A stretch of DNA of 11,489 nucleotides from Thalassiosira profunda (Eukaryota > Bacillariophyta > Thalassiosirophyceae > Thalassiosirales > Thalassiosiraceae), in NCBI GenBank assembly GCA_036939355.1, contig JALLAP010000630.1, positions 1-11,489 on the forward strand, read 5' to 3'. The notes beneath the pieces are model-generated. The model did not search any database, was not told the DNA's origin, and worked only from the letters and a program-made list of their open reading frames with translations. The position numbers and the translations under genes were made by a program. Shown one piece after another: positions 1 through 7,524 of the stretch (position 1 is the stretch's first letter; every line of letters starts with the position of its first letter).

Positions 1-257
1 GAAGATCGGGATTCGTGGACGTGTGGAAACAAATGAACGGCCGAAGGATTGGCGGCACGTTCCCGTCGGATGCAAGAGTGGTCGGGCTCCCGTCGGGCAG
101 CAGCGGCTGTGTGCGATTGATGCGCTTGGATTATATCTTTTTGCATTGGTCGAGCGGGGAGATCGTTTGCAAGGCAGTCTATGTTCAGGATGACGGCTCC
201 GATTGCCGCGTGGCCAGCGACCACTTGCCGTTGTGTGCCGTTTTCTACGTTGGCTAG
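1..257 (+). CDS. EEP-superfamily hydrolase, C-terminal part (5' truncated by window)
   Basis: This is the 3' end of a protein-coding gene that enters the window already open. Codons run in frame from position 3 and end at the TAG at 255-257, showing 84 residues. The visible part matches the C-terminal half of the endonuclease/exonuclease/phosphatase (EEP) fold. It has a GFVDVW segment, then GGTFPS, then RLDYIF, and finally ASDHLPLCAVF just before the stop. In this family the Asp of the RxDYI segment and the SDH motif near the end belong to the metal-dependent phosphodiesterase active site; both are present, so this end looks intact. EEP proteins include nucleases, sphingomyelinases, inositol-phosphate phosphatases and deadenylases. 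The truncated sequence does not say which, and the start, any targeting peptide and the N-terminal metal-binding residues lie outside the window. The ATG and GTG codons inside are not credible starts because the homologous part begins upstream of them. Confidence 0.75.
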   Translation, partial: RSGFVDVWKQMNGRRIGGTFPSDARVVGLPSGSSGCVRLMRLDYIFLHWSSGEIVCKAVYVQDDGSDCRVASDHLPLCAVFYVG

Positions 258-505
258 AGGGGTATGAAAGAGCGTCCGCATCCACGGATCATCTAAGCGT
301 CCCGCCACCTGTGATCTCCAACTTCACTACTCTATCGTATTCAGTCTCAAGGTGTCGTCAACTTTCCCGACAGCCTGGACCCCGACTGATAAGAATTGGC
401 CTCCGGCTCTATCCCAGGTGGGTGATCCCAGCGGCCTCCCCTCTGCAGCCTTTGGTGCTTTGTTGGTGCTTGACCTGCTCGTACAATACCAGCGTATGTA
501 AATCT

Positions 506-523
506 TAGCGATAAGTGTCGCTA
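506..523. repeat. Short inverted repeat, 6-bp arms
   Basis: TAGCGA (506-511) and TCGCTA (518-523) are perfect reverse complements separated by six bases. The site lies about 260 bp upstream of the ALDH-like start. It could be a dimeric regulator site or chance; short palindromes are common. Confidence 0.35.
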
Positions 524-547
524 ATTTTCGCCAATCCGCCGCCCCGG

Positions 548-568
548 GCGGAAATCCTGCGGAAATCC
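548..568. repeat. Tandem 10-bp direct repeat GCGGAAATCC
   Basis: Two identical copies, 548-557 and 559-568, are separated by one base, giving an 11-nt period of about one helical turn. The position, ~220 bp upstream of the ALDH-like ATG, fits a paired protein-binding site. No function is known to me. Confidence 0.4.
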
Positions 569-784
569 CAAATCGGAAGCGTCCAATCTGACGAGAAGAG
601 AACCCGCCGCCGCCAACTCCAACTAGTCGGCAAATTCAGCCCACCGAGAAGTGGAGCGGCGAAGAACCAGGGTGGAGAAGGAGCGTGTGTAGAGCCGATC
701 GATCGTGGTGGTCGGTGAATAGGCAAACAAAAGGATACCTTGGAGCTGAGATTGTACGACCGGTGACAAACTGACAACCCGACG

Positions 785-3398
785 ATGATGCGCAGCGCCA
801 ACCGAACAATGGCCCGACGGGCCGTGGCAGTGGCCTCCCACGGCGCCTCGCGTGCCCTCACTGTCGCCCCTGGCATGCCGCGCGGGGGCATCCTCGGCGG
901 CGTCGACAGCGACGAGCCTGCCCATTGCAACAGGAGGGGGACGCGCCACTTCAACTTCGCCTCCAACCAGTACGCGTCGTGCTTCGACGACATTCCCACG
1001 CCGGACGTGTCCAAGTTGCGGAAGGACGCGGTGGAGTATTTGGACAGCTTCGACAAGCAATCGTGGTACGACGACCCGGTGAGTTGATGATTTGAGCATC
1101 CGCTCTCTCATATGATGTGAGCAAACATTGCATTGAATTTGATGCCCTCCTCACACGCATTGCTCCTGCAATAAATGAGTAGGTCTGCTCCATACTGAAC
1201 GGAGAGAAGCTGGTAGCGCCGCCGTCCAACCTCTGGTGAGCGAATTTGATACTGTCAGCTTGCATGCTGCCTTTCCACTGCATCTCATTCTGATGTATCC
1301 TCCCACCTCTCATCCGCCTAGGATCACGAAGAATTCCCTCTCCCAGGCGAACGGCAACCAATACTACGCCACGCCCGACCAGGTCCAATCCCTCCTGAAG
1401 CACATCCAAACGTACAAGTCGCCGTACACCGACCTCCGCTCGCAGGTCCGCCGCATCGAGCAAAAGTTTCTCCACGAGTACGCCGGATTCCTGATTGGGA
1501 ACCAATGTTTGGACTTTGCCAAGCAGGACGGCGTGACGGAAATCGAGGAGAGCATCATGGCCAATTCGGTGGAGAGAAAGTTGAACGATGCGTTGTTTCA
1601 GGATGAGGTGGATGGGAAGGTGGTCATCGAAAGGAAGCCAATCTTCGTGTCCTGGTGAGCAGAACCTCGGACGAATGTCCACACTTGTGCACAACAATTT
1701 CACTTACAACTTGCAATTGCATGCACTGCGCCACATCACTTCAGCGTGTCGAATTTCACCAACTTCCTCGACCTCTTCCGAAAGACCCTCCGGAATATGG
1801 AGCTGGGGATTCCCTGCGTCGTCCTCGGCCGGTCCCACACGACGCAGCATCCGTACCGTTGGACCGAGCTCTTGGTGGACCTCATGAAGGAGGAGGGCAT
1901 CGATCCCGGAATGATCACTTACCTCTCGTGCCAGCTGGAGGATATCAAGTACATCACTGCCAACAGCAAGGATGCCGCGGGGATGCTGTACACGACGTGC
2001 TCGCGGGAACTGGCCAAGGCCATCAAGGCGAATTATCCCAACACCATCTCGTCGACTGGAGGGCCCAACACGCTCATCAGCCTGGATTGGACGAAGGGCG
2101 TGCAGGATGCCGTTCGTATGTCGGCGTCGATCGAATGCGCGGGGCAGTGCACGGCGCTGCGGCACGCAGTGGTGCCGGAGACAGTGCAGTTGAAGGACAT
2201 CGAGGCCATGTTTGACGACGTGACGCACACGGAAAGCCCCGTAGAAGCGCTGCGGGCCAGCGCCTTCGATGGAGTCTTCGAGAGTCATGGTGGGACGTCG
2301 CCTCCGTCGCTCAGCGATGAGGTGTATACGAAGCACGCAACGAAAGACGCGTACTTCAAGGTGGGGACCGCATTTCCCGCCCCAGCGAACGACGAGATGG
2401 AGGAGTATTGGCGTAAGGTGGTTGTGGACGTGACGAATGTGTTGCCTTCCTCGCCGGGCAACAAGAAGAAATTGGACGCCGCGGTCGACGATCTCTCGCG
2501 GTGGCTCATCAAACATCAGCCAATCTCCCTCGCTGTCAACGCGAAGCGATCGCAGGTGTTCGATCTCGGGCGCAATCTCTTCGAGAAGACGTCCCTCGTC
2601 GTGACGACGGTGGGATCGACCGACAAGGACGATGCCCCGCCGGCCATGACGTGCCAGGCGCGGCCGCAGGACGCCGAGTGCTTTGGGGAGTTCCCGCCGC
2701 GGAAGACGATGGGGGACTTTTCGGTGTATCCCGTGATCATCCCAAGCTCGACGCCCTCGTACGATACGTCCTATCAAAAGGAATACCTGGAGAAGCTGAC
2801 GGTGGAGAGCTTGGATGGGACGGGATGTCCATCGTTTGTGAAGGATTGGATTTCGGACATTGCGGATGCAGCCACGCGAGGGTACTGCATTGAGCTGGTG
2901 CAGTACCTTGCAGATGCTACGAAGGAGAATCCAAAACGAGGATTCGGCACTGCCAGGATGGCGCTTTGGGGTCTACAACGCCCTCCACTGCTCGAGGGAC
3001 TCCGCACGCTCCTTCGTTGTGGACCCGGCGTTACGTTCGACGATCTCTCGCCCATCTTTGTCTTGTTCTACGCCACCAACGCCCGGTCGCAGGTGGAGTT
3101 GTCGGTGGACGAATCGAACAAAGCGCTGCTGGATGGATTGATGAAGCACGATTTGGACAATCACGTCTTCAAGGTGATCGTTGAGGGCGAGGAGGCGTTG
3201 AGGCATAGGCTGAACGAAGAGGCAGACGATTTCTACAATGTAGTTCCGGTGCCGTCAGATGGCGAGAAGAAGTTCGCGATGCCTGGGCAGTTTACGAGCC
3301 TGTATCTGCCCATGGGCCACATCAAGAGCACAATGAAGAACGACGAGGAGTTCGTCAAGTACTTCAGCCAGAGTGAGAAGTGGTTGAAGGTGGAGTAA
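785..3398 (+). CDS. Divergent aldehyde-dehydrogenase-superfamily protein (PutA/P5CDH-like motif), four exons
   Basis: Exons are 785-1078, 1183-1235, 1322-1654 and 1745-3398. Joined, they give 2334 nt and 777 residues ending in TAA. All three introns start GTGAG and end AG, and the frame is kept across every junction. The N-terminus, rich in Arg, Ala and Ser and lacking acidic residues for about 40 residues, looks like a mitochondrial (or plastid) leader. From about residue 245 the order of segments follows an ALDH fold: GIPCVVL (NAD-site strand), EEGIDPGMITYLSC, TGGPN (331-335), CAGQCTALRH with the presumed nucleophile Cys362, and ECFGEFPP (538-545), matching the E-x-F-G motif. CTALR resembles the CSALR of PutA-type pyrroline-5-carboxylate dehydrogenase. 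Several key residues differ: the general-base Glu before TGG is Ser330, the Lys of the NAD-site KP motif is not evident, and the loop before Cys362 is one residue short. At 777 residues it is longer than the usual ~500. Substrate is unknown. The ALDH fold is likely; activity is uncertain. Confidence 0.7.
1079..1182 (+). other. Intron 1 of ALDH-like gene (104 nt)
   Basis: The donor GTGAGTTG follows codon 98 (Pro, CCG), and the acceptor AATGAGTAG precedes GTC. It is phase 0. Reading through would stop at a TGA at 1085-1087, so splicing is needed to continue the protein. The splice joins ...YDDP to VCSILNGEKL, and the next exon stays open. Confidence 0.8.
1236..1321 (+). other. Intron 2 of ALDH-like gene (86 nt)
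   Basis: The donor is GTGAGCGA, and the pyrimidine-rich 3' end finishes CATCCGCCTAG. It is phase 2: TG of exon 2 plus G of exon 3 rebuild TGG (Trp). It defines a very short upstream exon of only 53 nt (1183-1235). Confidence 0.8.
1655..1744 (+). other. Intron 3 of ALDH-like gene (90 nt)
   Basis: The donor is GTGAGCAG and the acceptor CACTTCAG. It is phase 2: TG plus C gives TGC (Cys), joining ...KPIFVS-C to VSNFTNFLDL. Its length is a multiple of three, but it carries an in-frame TGA at 1656-1658, so retention would truncate the protein. Confidence 0.82.
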
Positions 3399-3514
3399 GG
3401 GAGGCTGAGATTCTCTCTAGATAGAATGGGTAATATTTTGCATCGAAAGAATAGAGAACATAGAGAAGCAAGTGCTTGTCGGCCGTCGGAAGTGCTTCAG
3501 CTGTGAATGCACCG
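3399..3514. other. Convergent 3' intergenic region
   Basis: Only 116 bp separate the stop of the ALDH-like gene from the stop of the minus-strand SAM-domain gene, so the two 3' UTRs probably overlap or abut. The DNA is AT-richer than the flanking coding sequence (GATAGAATGGGTAATATTTT near 3421). I see no recognisable polyadenylation signal on either strand. Confidence 0.5.
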
Positions 3515-4609
3515 TCATCGATTTGCTCTTCTTCTAAGCAAACCAACACTCTCGGGATCGACGCCATTCTCCTCGTCAGATTGATAGTCCGTTTGTTCCG
3601 ACACTGCTGTTTGCAAAGCTGCCGGCGAACGATGATTCTGACTCTGTGACATCAACTGTGCTACCAAATCGGGCCTCCTTTCTGCCACGGCTCGAACTTC
3701 CGGGGGCATGGAGCTGATAACATCGTCTAATGCGGCTTGCTGGCCCGTTGGCAGAGAAGTTGGATGTGAAGCTCCACTCCTCGGGTCGTTTCCATTGCTG
3801 GCATCCCCCGAAGCTTCCCCTCCACGCAGCGCGGGTAATGTCATCCCAAACCGTTCCTTCATCACATTTTGCGCTTGTGCCGCCATCTCCAACTCCTTCT
3901 CGCCCAGTTGCACTTCACAATTATCATTGACTGCCTCTTTGCGCTCGTACCAGGCTGGAAGCAACGCGTCGGCCTTCGAACCCGATGCAAGACGATGGGG
4001 AACCAGCTCCTGAATACAGGCCATCAAGCGAACAGCAACGCCGAAAGGTATGCCAAACCGAATCAAACGGTCCAACGTCAAATGCACAAGGGCGTTTCCA
4101 TCAATATGCTGTCGTTGCAAAACTACCACTGCAGTTTGTATTGCCAGCTGTTGCTCGTATGCGTCCTCCCCGTCTTCGTACCCTCCGCTCAATTGAGGCC
4201 ATCCGTATCTCCCCTCTCGATATTGGCTTTGCAGCTTTGCATATGCCCAACTCGACACCTGCGACGCCGTCCAGGATTGATAATTGCTCTCGTCCGACGG
4301 CCCGCCGTTGCAAGTTCGGTGCATGCGATGAAAGATTTGTGTGCGAATTGCAAAGATGCCTTTTCTCCAAATGAGCACGTAGATGCTGGGGCTTCGGGTG
4401 ATACTGGCGCCGTGCGAATCCATCGAAGCTCGCCTCCGACCAAAGCACCGCCCCGTCGCCCTGGCCATGGGCCGCTGCAGCAGGTAAAGCAGGCCGAAGA
4501 AGAGGTAGAGGGCGACAATCGCGAGGAGGAATGCGCGGGTCGACGAGCCTCCCTCCTCTTCTGCTGAGCCACCTTGATCGGTCATCGGCCCCTCTAGAGA
4601 GGTACACAC
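3515..4609 (-). CDS. Single-pass membrane protein with SAM-like domain
   Basis: The frame reads 364 residues from an ATG at 4609. Residues 1-25 are polar and acidic. A hydrophobic segment follows at about 26-44 (AFLLAIVALYLFFGLLYLL), then an Arg-rich stretch (ATGRCFGRRR), which under the positive-inside rule puts the C-terminal part in the cytosol. Residues ~113-203 resemble a sterile alpha motif (SAM) domain: it opens with WTASQVSSWA and closes with HIDGNALVHLTLDRLIRFGI and a helix containing RLMACIQEL. SAM domains mediate protein-protein or occasionally RNA or lipid binding. The remainder is polar and probably disordered (Gly/Ser/Asn-rich around 270-300), with a helical LDDVISSMPPEVRAVAERRPDLVAQLM-type segment near 315-340. 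The first Met is used here; Met9 is an alternative. Residues 78-107 could be encoded by a 90-nt in-frame intron (listed separately). The gene shares a divergent promoter region with the monooxygenase. Its role is unknown beyond a membrane-tethered scaffold guess. Confidence 0.7.
   Translation of the reverse strand: MCTSLEGPMTDQGGSAEEEGGSSTRAFLLAIVALYLFFGLLYLLQRPMARATGRCFGRRRASMDSHGASITRSPSIYVLIWRKGIFAIRTQIFHRMHRTCNGGPSDESNYQSWTASQVSSWAYAKLQSQYREGRYGWPQLSGGYEDGEDAYEQQLAIQTAVVVLQRQHIDGNALVHLTLDRLIRFGIPFGVAVRLMACIQELVPHRLASGSKADALLPAWYERKEAVNDNCEVQLGEKELEMAAQAQNVMKERFGMTLPALRGGEASGDASNGNDPRSGASHPTSLPTGQQAALDDVISSMPPEVRAVAERRPDLVAQLMSQSQNHRSPAALQTAVSEQTDYQSDEENGVDPESVGLLRRRANR
4289..4378 (-). other. 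Possible in-frame intron within the SAM-protein gene
   Basis: On the minus strand this 90-nt stretch begins GTGCTCATTT and ends GGACGAG, sits exactly between codons (phase 0 at both ends), is a multiple of three and has no stop. It is AT-richer than its flanks, and its translation (residues 78-107) is unlike the surrounding protein. Its length matches the three introns of the neighbouring gene (86-104 nt). Against it, the donor is GTGCTC whereas all three clear introns here start GTGAG. RNA evidence would decide. Confidence 0.3.
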
Positions 4610-4847
4610 GGAGAGGGGCGAACAAGGTAGGGGAGGTGGTGTCGGCGGCGGCGGCGCGGTGGGGCAGAGGCAGAGGGGCGGGGGCGGGACGAGGTTGGAG
4701 GGCGGGAGAGAGGGACGGAGGGAGGATCGGCGCTAGCCGCCGCCGCTCTGGCTCTATCTCTCGCCGCCCATCATCGTCCCAGCGGCTGCGCTTACAATAG
4801 GCGCGCGGCGTCTCGGGCGGCCGGCCCTGGGCCAATCCTCGCCGGAG
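4610..4847. promoter_or_regulatory. Bidirectional promoter region, purine/G-rich on + strand
   Basis: These 238 bp separate the start codons of two divergent genes (SAM-domain protein on minus, monooxygenase on plus), so both promoters and both leaders must fit here or overlap the genes. The plus strand from about 4600 to 4725 is strongly purine-rich with many G-runs. The segment 4700-4722 has four G3 runs with loops of 1, 5 and 5 bases, which fits the usual G-quadruplex pattern. Further G-runs lie at 4675-4688. The half near the monooxygenase ATG is CG-rich (GGCGCGCGGCG, CGGCCGGCC). I see no TATA box. A CCAAT at 4832-4836 is only 11 nt from the ATG, so it is probably in the leader. Confidence 0.5.
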
Positions 4848-7310
4848 ATGCTCTCGCTGGCCCGCTGCGCGCGTCTGCCGCGGCGGCGGCAACCGCGGGC
4901 GCGGATTTGCAACCCCTTCTCCTCGTGCACCGGCGCCTCCACCGATGACGCATCGCGCGACGCCGACGACGGGGAGCGCGTCCACGACGCCATCATCGTG
5001 GGCGGGGGGCCGACGGGCCTCCTCCTCTCCGCCCTCCTCTCCTCGTACGACGTCAAATCGCACCTGCTCTTCGACAAACGGCCCGTGGACGAGCTGCTGC
5101 GGCATCCGCAGGCCCACTTTGTCAACGTGCGGAGCATGGAGATACTGAAGGCGGAGGCGCCGCAGGTGTACCAGGGGGTGCTGGAGGCGATGCCGAATGT
5201 GGAGGAATGGGAGGCATTTCACTTTGGGGGGAGCGTGATGGGGAACGAGGGCAGAGAGGATGGGTGGGGCGGGAGGAGGCTGGGACGGGTGGTCCACCCG
5301 GTGCGGGAGCCGCTGCGGGTTGGGCAGAGCGGTGATGCCATCCTGGTGTCCAGAGGAGAGGCGAACTCCAAAGAGAGCAGTGGTGGTGCAGCAACCGAGG
5401 AGGTTGATGCTCCCGTCGTGAGTTCGTGTCGTCCGGGGCATCTTGCTCAGAACAAGTTTGTTTCTCTGCTATTGGAGGAGGCTCGTCGGCACTTCGACGA
5501 GATTGATGGGGGCGAAGACAATTGCAATTCGTGCAGCAACCATCATCTCCGATACGGAGAAGAGGTGGTAGGCATCTTAGAAAAGCAACAATCGACGGGC
5601 AGCAATCGGCCACCACTCATTGAAGTGCAGACCTCCGCAGGCCGGTCGTATCGCACGCGCTACCTCCTCGCCGCGGACGGAGTCCATTCCTTCGTGCGAA
5701 AGCACTTTGGCATCCCCATGCTTGGCGACGACTCCATCCAGAACCTGATCAACGTGCACTTCCGAACGAACGACAGCCTTTCCAAATTGTTGATGCGAAC
5801 GTCCGACCAGGCGATGCTGCACTTCGTCTACAATGCGCAACTCGTGGGAGCCTTCGTCTGCCACGACGGCCGTCGGGGCGAGTGGGTGCTGCAGGTGCCC
5901 TTCTTCCCGCCCTTCCAGACGCTGGAGGATTTCGACCCGAGCAAAGTTCGAGAGATGATATGGGCGGGACTTGGCGTCCCGCTCGGCACTGCTCGAGAAT
6001 CTGGCGACTTGGACTTTGACATACTCTCCATCCGGCCGTGGACAATGTCGTCTCTGGTGGCACAAACTTATGTGAACGAATCGAGCAACATGGCGCTGGT
6101 GGGCGATGCTGCCCATGCGTTTCCGCCCGCGGGAGGCTTTGGTATGAACACGGGCCTGCAGGACGCGCACAACCTCGCTTGGAGGCTGGCACTGGCACTG
6201 AACAGGGAAACGAATGAGCCATCGTCATTTGGTAACAATTTGCTATCGAAGTACGACGAGGAGAGGAGGCCGGTCGCCAGCCAAAACGCGGCATTGAGCG
6301 TGCGAAACTACCAACGGACCCTGCGTTTGGCAAAGGCGTGCTACCTCGACGCTCAGCATCCGCAGCTGCTCATTTCCATGCTGGGTGCTCCGCCCATGAG
6401 CTTTTTGCCGCTGGAAGCGAGGCAGGATATGTTTCGAAGATTGGTCAACGTGGCCATGATGCCTCTGGGGAGTTTGGTGTCCTCCTCTCGCTCCTTCCAT
6501 GCCGAGCACATTGAGAAGAATGTGAGGTCGATATTGGAGACTGGCGGGTCCTTGCCGCTGGTGTTTCCGCGGTACGAGCTTGGATTTTCTTACAGCATTG
6601 ATGCGGCGTGGGCAGGCGAGATCTCAGACGATGGCGCAGGAGACACGGCCGGATACGTGCCCAGGCTCAAGGTCGGGCATCGCATGCCTCATGTCGTGGT
6701 GGAAGTGCTGGGTTCGTCGGACAGTCGCGTTGAAACGAGAGAAGTTGTGGAAACGCTTTCAGACATCAACAGTTCGGCGACTGCCAGCCCGGCCGGCTCC
6801 ATCCAAATGAGCCTCACTGACATCTCCTCTCAAATGCGACGAACCAAAGCGTACCAATCTCCTTTGTTTACTGTGGTTGCACTTGGACCAGCTTTGACAA
6901 AGAGCTCAACATCTCTCATCGAGGATGTTGCGAATCGTTCTGCGAGGAAATGGAACGTGAAAATGATGCTTGTCAATGTGTTCTCAACGAAACTCGATGT
7001 TGTCGAGCATCCGATCGGAAGAAGAGCAGCCAATCCTCTTGAAAATGAACCAAAGAGGGTCGCTGTGGTTCACGCCCTTGATAAGGAGAGGGCACTAGTC
7101 CAACTGTTTCACGACGAACTCGCATCATCGCACGAGAAAGATGATCGCCGTGATGACTTTGCTGGTGGTCTCGTATTGATACGACCAGATGGTCACATTG
7201 CAAATGTATTCACGATCGAGGAGAGAGGCGATGAGGCAATATCCGGTCAAGTCCAGCAATTCATCGAACATGGATTGCGGAACGCTTTGGGTGGCGTGCC
7301 GGAGAACTGA
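4848..7310 (+). CDS. FAD-dependent monooxygenase (phenol hydroxylase / UbiH-like)
   Basis: This is an intronless frame of 820 residues. Proteins of this class use FAD, NAD(P)H and O2 to hydroxylate aromatic or similar rings. The Arg-rich, acid-poor first ~30 residues (LARCARLPRRRQPRARICN) look like an organelle leader. The FAD-binding domain then starts with DAIIVGGGPTGLLLSALL (GxGxxG at 52-57). NVRSMEIL (93-100) is typical of the family, and RPGHLAQ (195-201) fits the conserved substrate-domain entry. ADGVHSFVRK (277-286) carries the DG motif. GDAAHAFPPAGGFGMNTGLQ (419-438) is the second FAD motif, followed by the usual AWRLAL helix and YDEERRPVA. VGHRMPH (609-615) matches the GxRxPH segment that opens the C-terminal domain, and LIRPDGHIANVF (777-788) closes it, as in the thioredoxin-like dimerisation domain of phenol hydroxylases. 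All cofactor motifs are intact, so it is probably active. It is longer than the usual 400-650 residues because of the leader and acidic/Ser-rich inserts at ~165-190 and 630-660. Substrate is not deducible. Confidence 0.88.
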   Translation: MLSLARCARLPRRRQPRARICNPFSSCTGASTDDASRDADDGERVHDAIIVGGGPTGLLLSALLSSYDVKSHLLFDKRPVDELLRHPQAHFVNVRSMEILKAEAPQVYQGVLEAMPNVEEWEAFHFGGSVMGNEGREDGWGGRRLGRVVHPVREPLRVGQSGDAILVSRGEANSKESSGGAATEEVDAPVVSSCRPGHLAQNKFVSLLLEEARRHFDEIDGGEDNCNSCSNHHLRYGEEVVGILEKQQSTGSNRPPLIEVQTSAGRSYRTRYLLAADGVHSFVRKHFGIPMLGDDSIQNLINVHFRTNDSLSKLLMRTSDQAMLHFVYNAQLVGAFVCHDGRRGEWVLQVPFFPPFQTLEDFDPSKVREMIWAGLGVPLGTARESGDLDFDILSIRPWTMSSLVAQTYVNESSNMALVGDAAHAFPPAGGFGMNTGLQDAHNLAWRLALALNRETNEPSSFGNNLLSKYDEERRPVASQNAALSVRNYQRTLRLAKACYLDAQHPQLLISMLGAPPMSFLPLEARQDMFRRLVNVAMMPLGSLVSSSRSFHAEHIEKNVRSILETGGSLPLVFPRYELGFSYSIDAAWAGEISDDGAGDTAGYVPRLKVGHRMPHVVVEVLGSSDSRVETREVVETLSDINSSATASPAGSIQMSLTDISSQMRRTKAYQSPLFTVVALGPALTKSSTSLIEDVANRSARKWNVKMMLVNVFSTKLDVVEHPIGRRAANPLENEPKRVAVVHALDKERALVQLFHDELASSHEKDDRRDDFAGGLVLIRPDGHIANVFTIEERGDEAISGQVQQFIEHGLRNALGGVPEN

Positions 7311-7325
7311 CTCTCCCGGGGAGAG
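7311..7325. repeat. Perfect palindrome abutting the monooxygenase stop codon
   Basis: CTCTCCC (7311-7317), one G, then GGGAGAG (7319-7325) are perfect reverse complements and begin immediately after the TGA. In RNA the outer five pairs could close a five-base loop. In a eukaryote this would be a 3' UTR element at most. It may be chance. Confidence 0.35.
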
Positions 7326-7524
7326 CCATTGCAAAGTGCTCATTTGGTCCATTTGCATCGGTGTGAGGTTTATTTGAGGAGAGCGGATGAAAATCGACAG
7401 CTCCCTCCCAACGCCTCTATTGACCTTGACCTTGTTGAGAGGAACGCCGCCTTCTCTCCTCGTCACACTTCTCTTCGGCTCAGGCTTGGTCGACCACAGC
7501 GGCAAGCAGACGAGTTAACAGAAG

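Larger units (their letters stand above)
258..784. other. Intergenic region: 3' UTR of EEP gene and 5' flank of ALDH-like gene
   Basis: No protein-coding signal is supported here; the ORFs on both strands have no recognisable motif. The stretch should hold the 3' end of the EEP transcript and the promoter and leader of the four-exon gene that starts at 785. Two small structures are visible. One is an inverted repeat with 6-bp arms, TAGCGA at 506-511 and TCGCTA at 518-523. The other is a direct repeat of GCGGAAATCC at 548-557 and 559-568. The last ~80 bases before the ATG are less GC-rich and contain an A-rich patch (GCAAACAAAAGG), as expected of a leader. No TATA box is convincing. Confidence 0.5.

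Noticed and set aside
15..257. Stand-alone 80-residue gene starting at a GTG
   Set aside because: EEP-family similarity (GFVDVW) begins upstream of this codon and the frame is open to the window edge, so it is the end of a larger gene.
505..1056. Minus-strand 183-residue ORF upstream of and over exon 1
   Set aside because: No motif; it overlaps the leader and exon 1 of the ALDH-like gene. No evidence of an antisense gene.
1704..2777. 357-residue minus-strand ORF opposite the ALDH-like exon 4
   Set aside because: It is rich in Arg/His with no motif, and it mirrors the strongly supported plus-strand exon; it is a GC-bias shadow.
4832..4836. CCAAT box of the monooxygenase promoter
   Set aside because: It ends 11 nt before the ATG, so it almost certainly lies in the transcribed leader rather than at promoter distance.
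4101..5441. 446-residue minus-strand ORF across the SAM gene, promoter and monooxygenase start
   Set aside because: It is Pro/Arg/His-rich low complexity spanning two real genes in other frames, with no recognisable domain.
7311..7325. Rho-independent terminator after the monooxygenase gene
   Set aside because: The window is eukaryotic (introns), the palindrome has a one-base centre, and no T-run follows.
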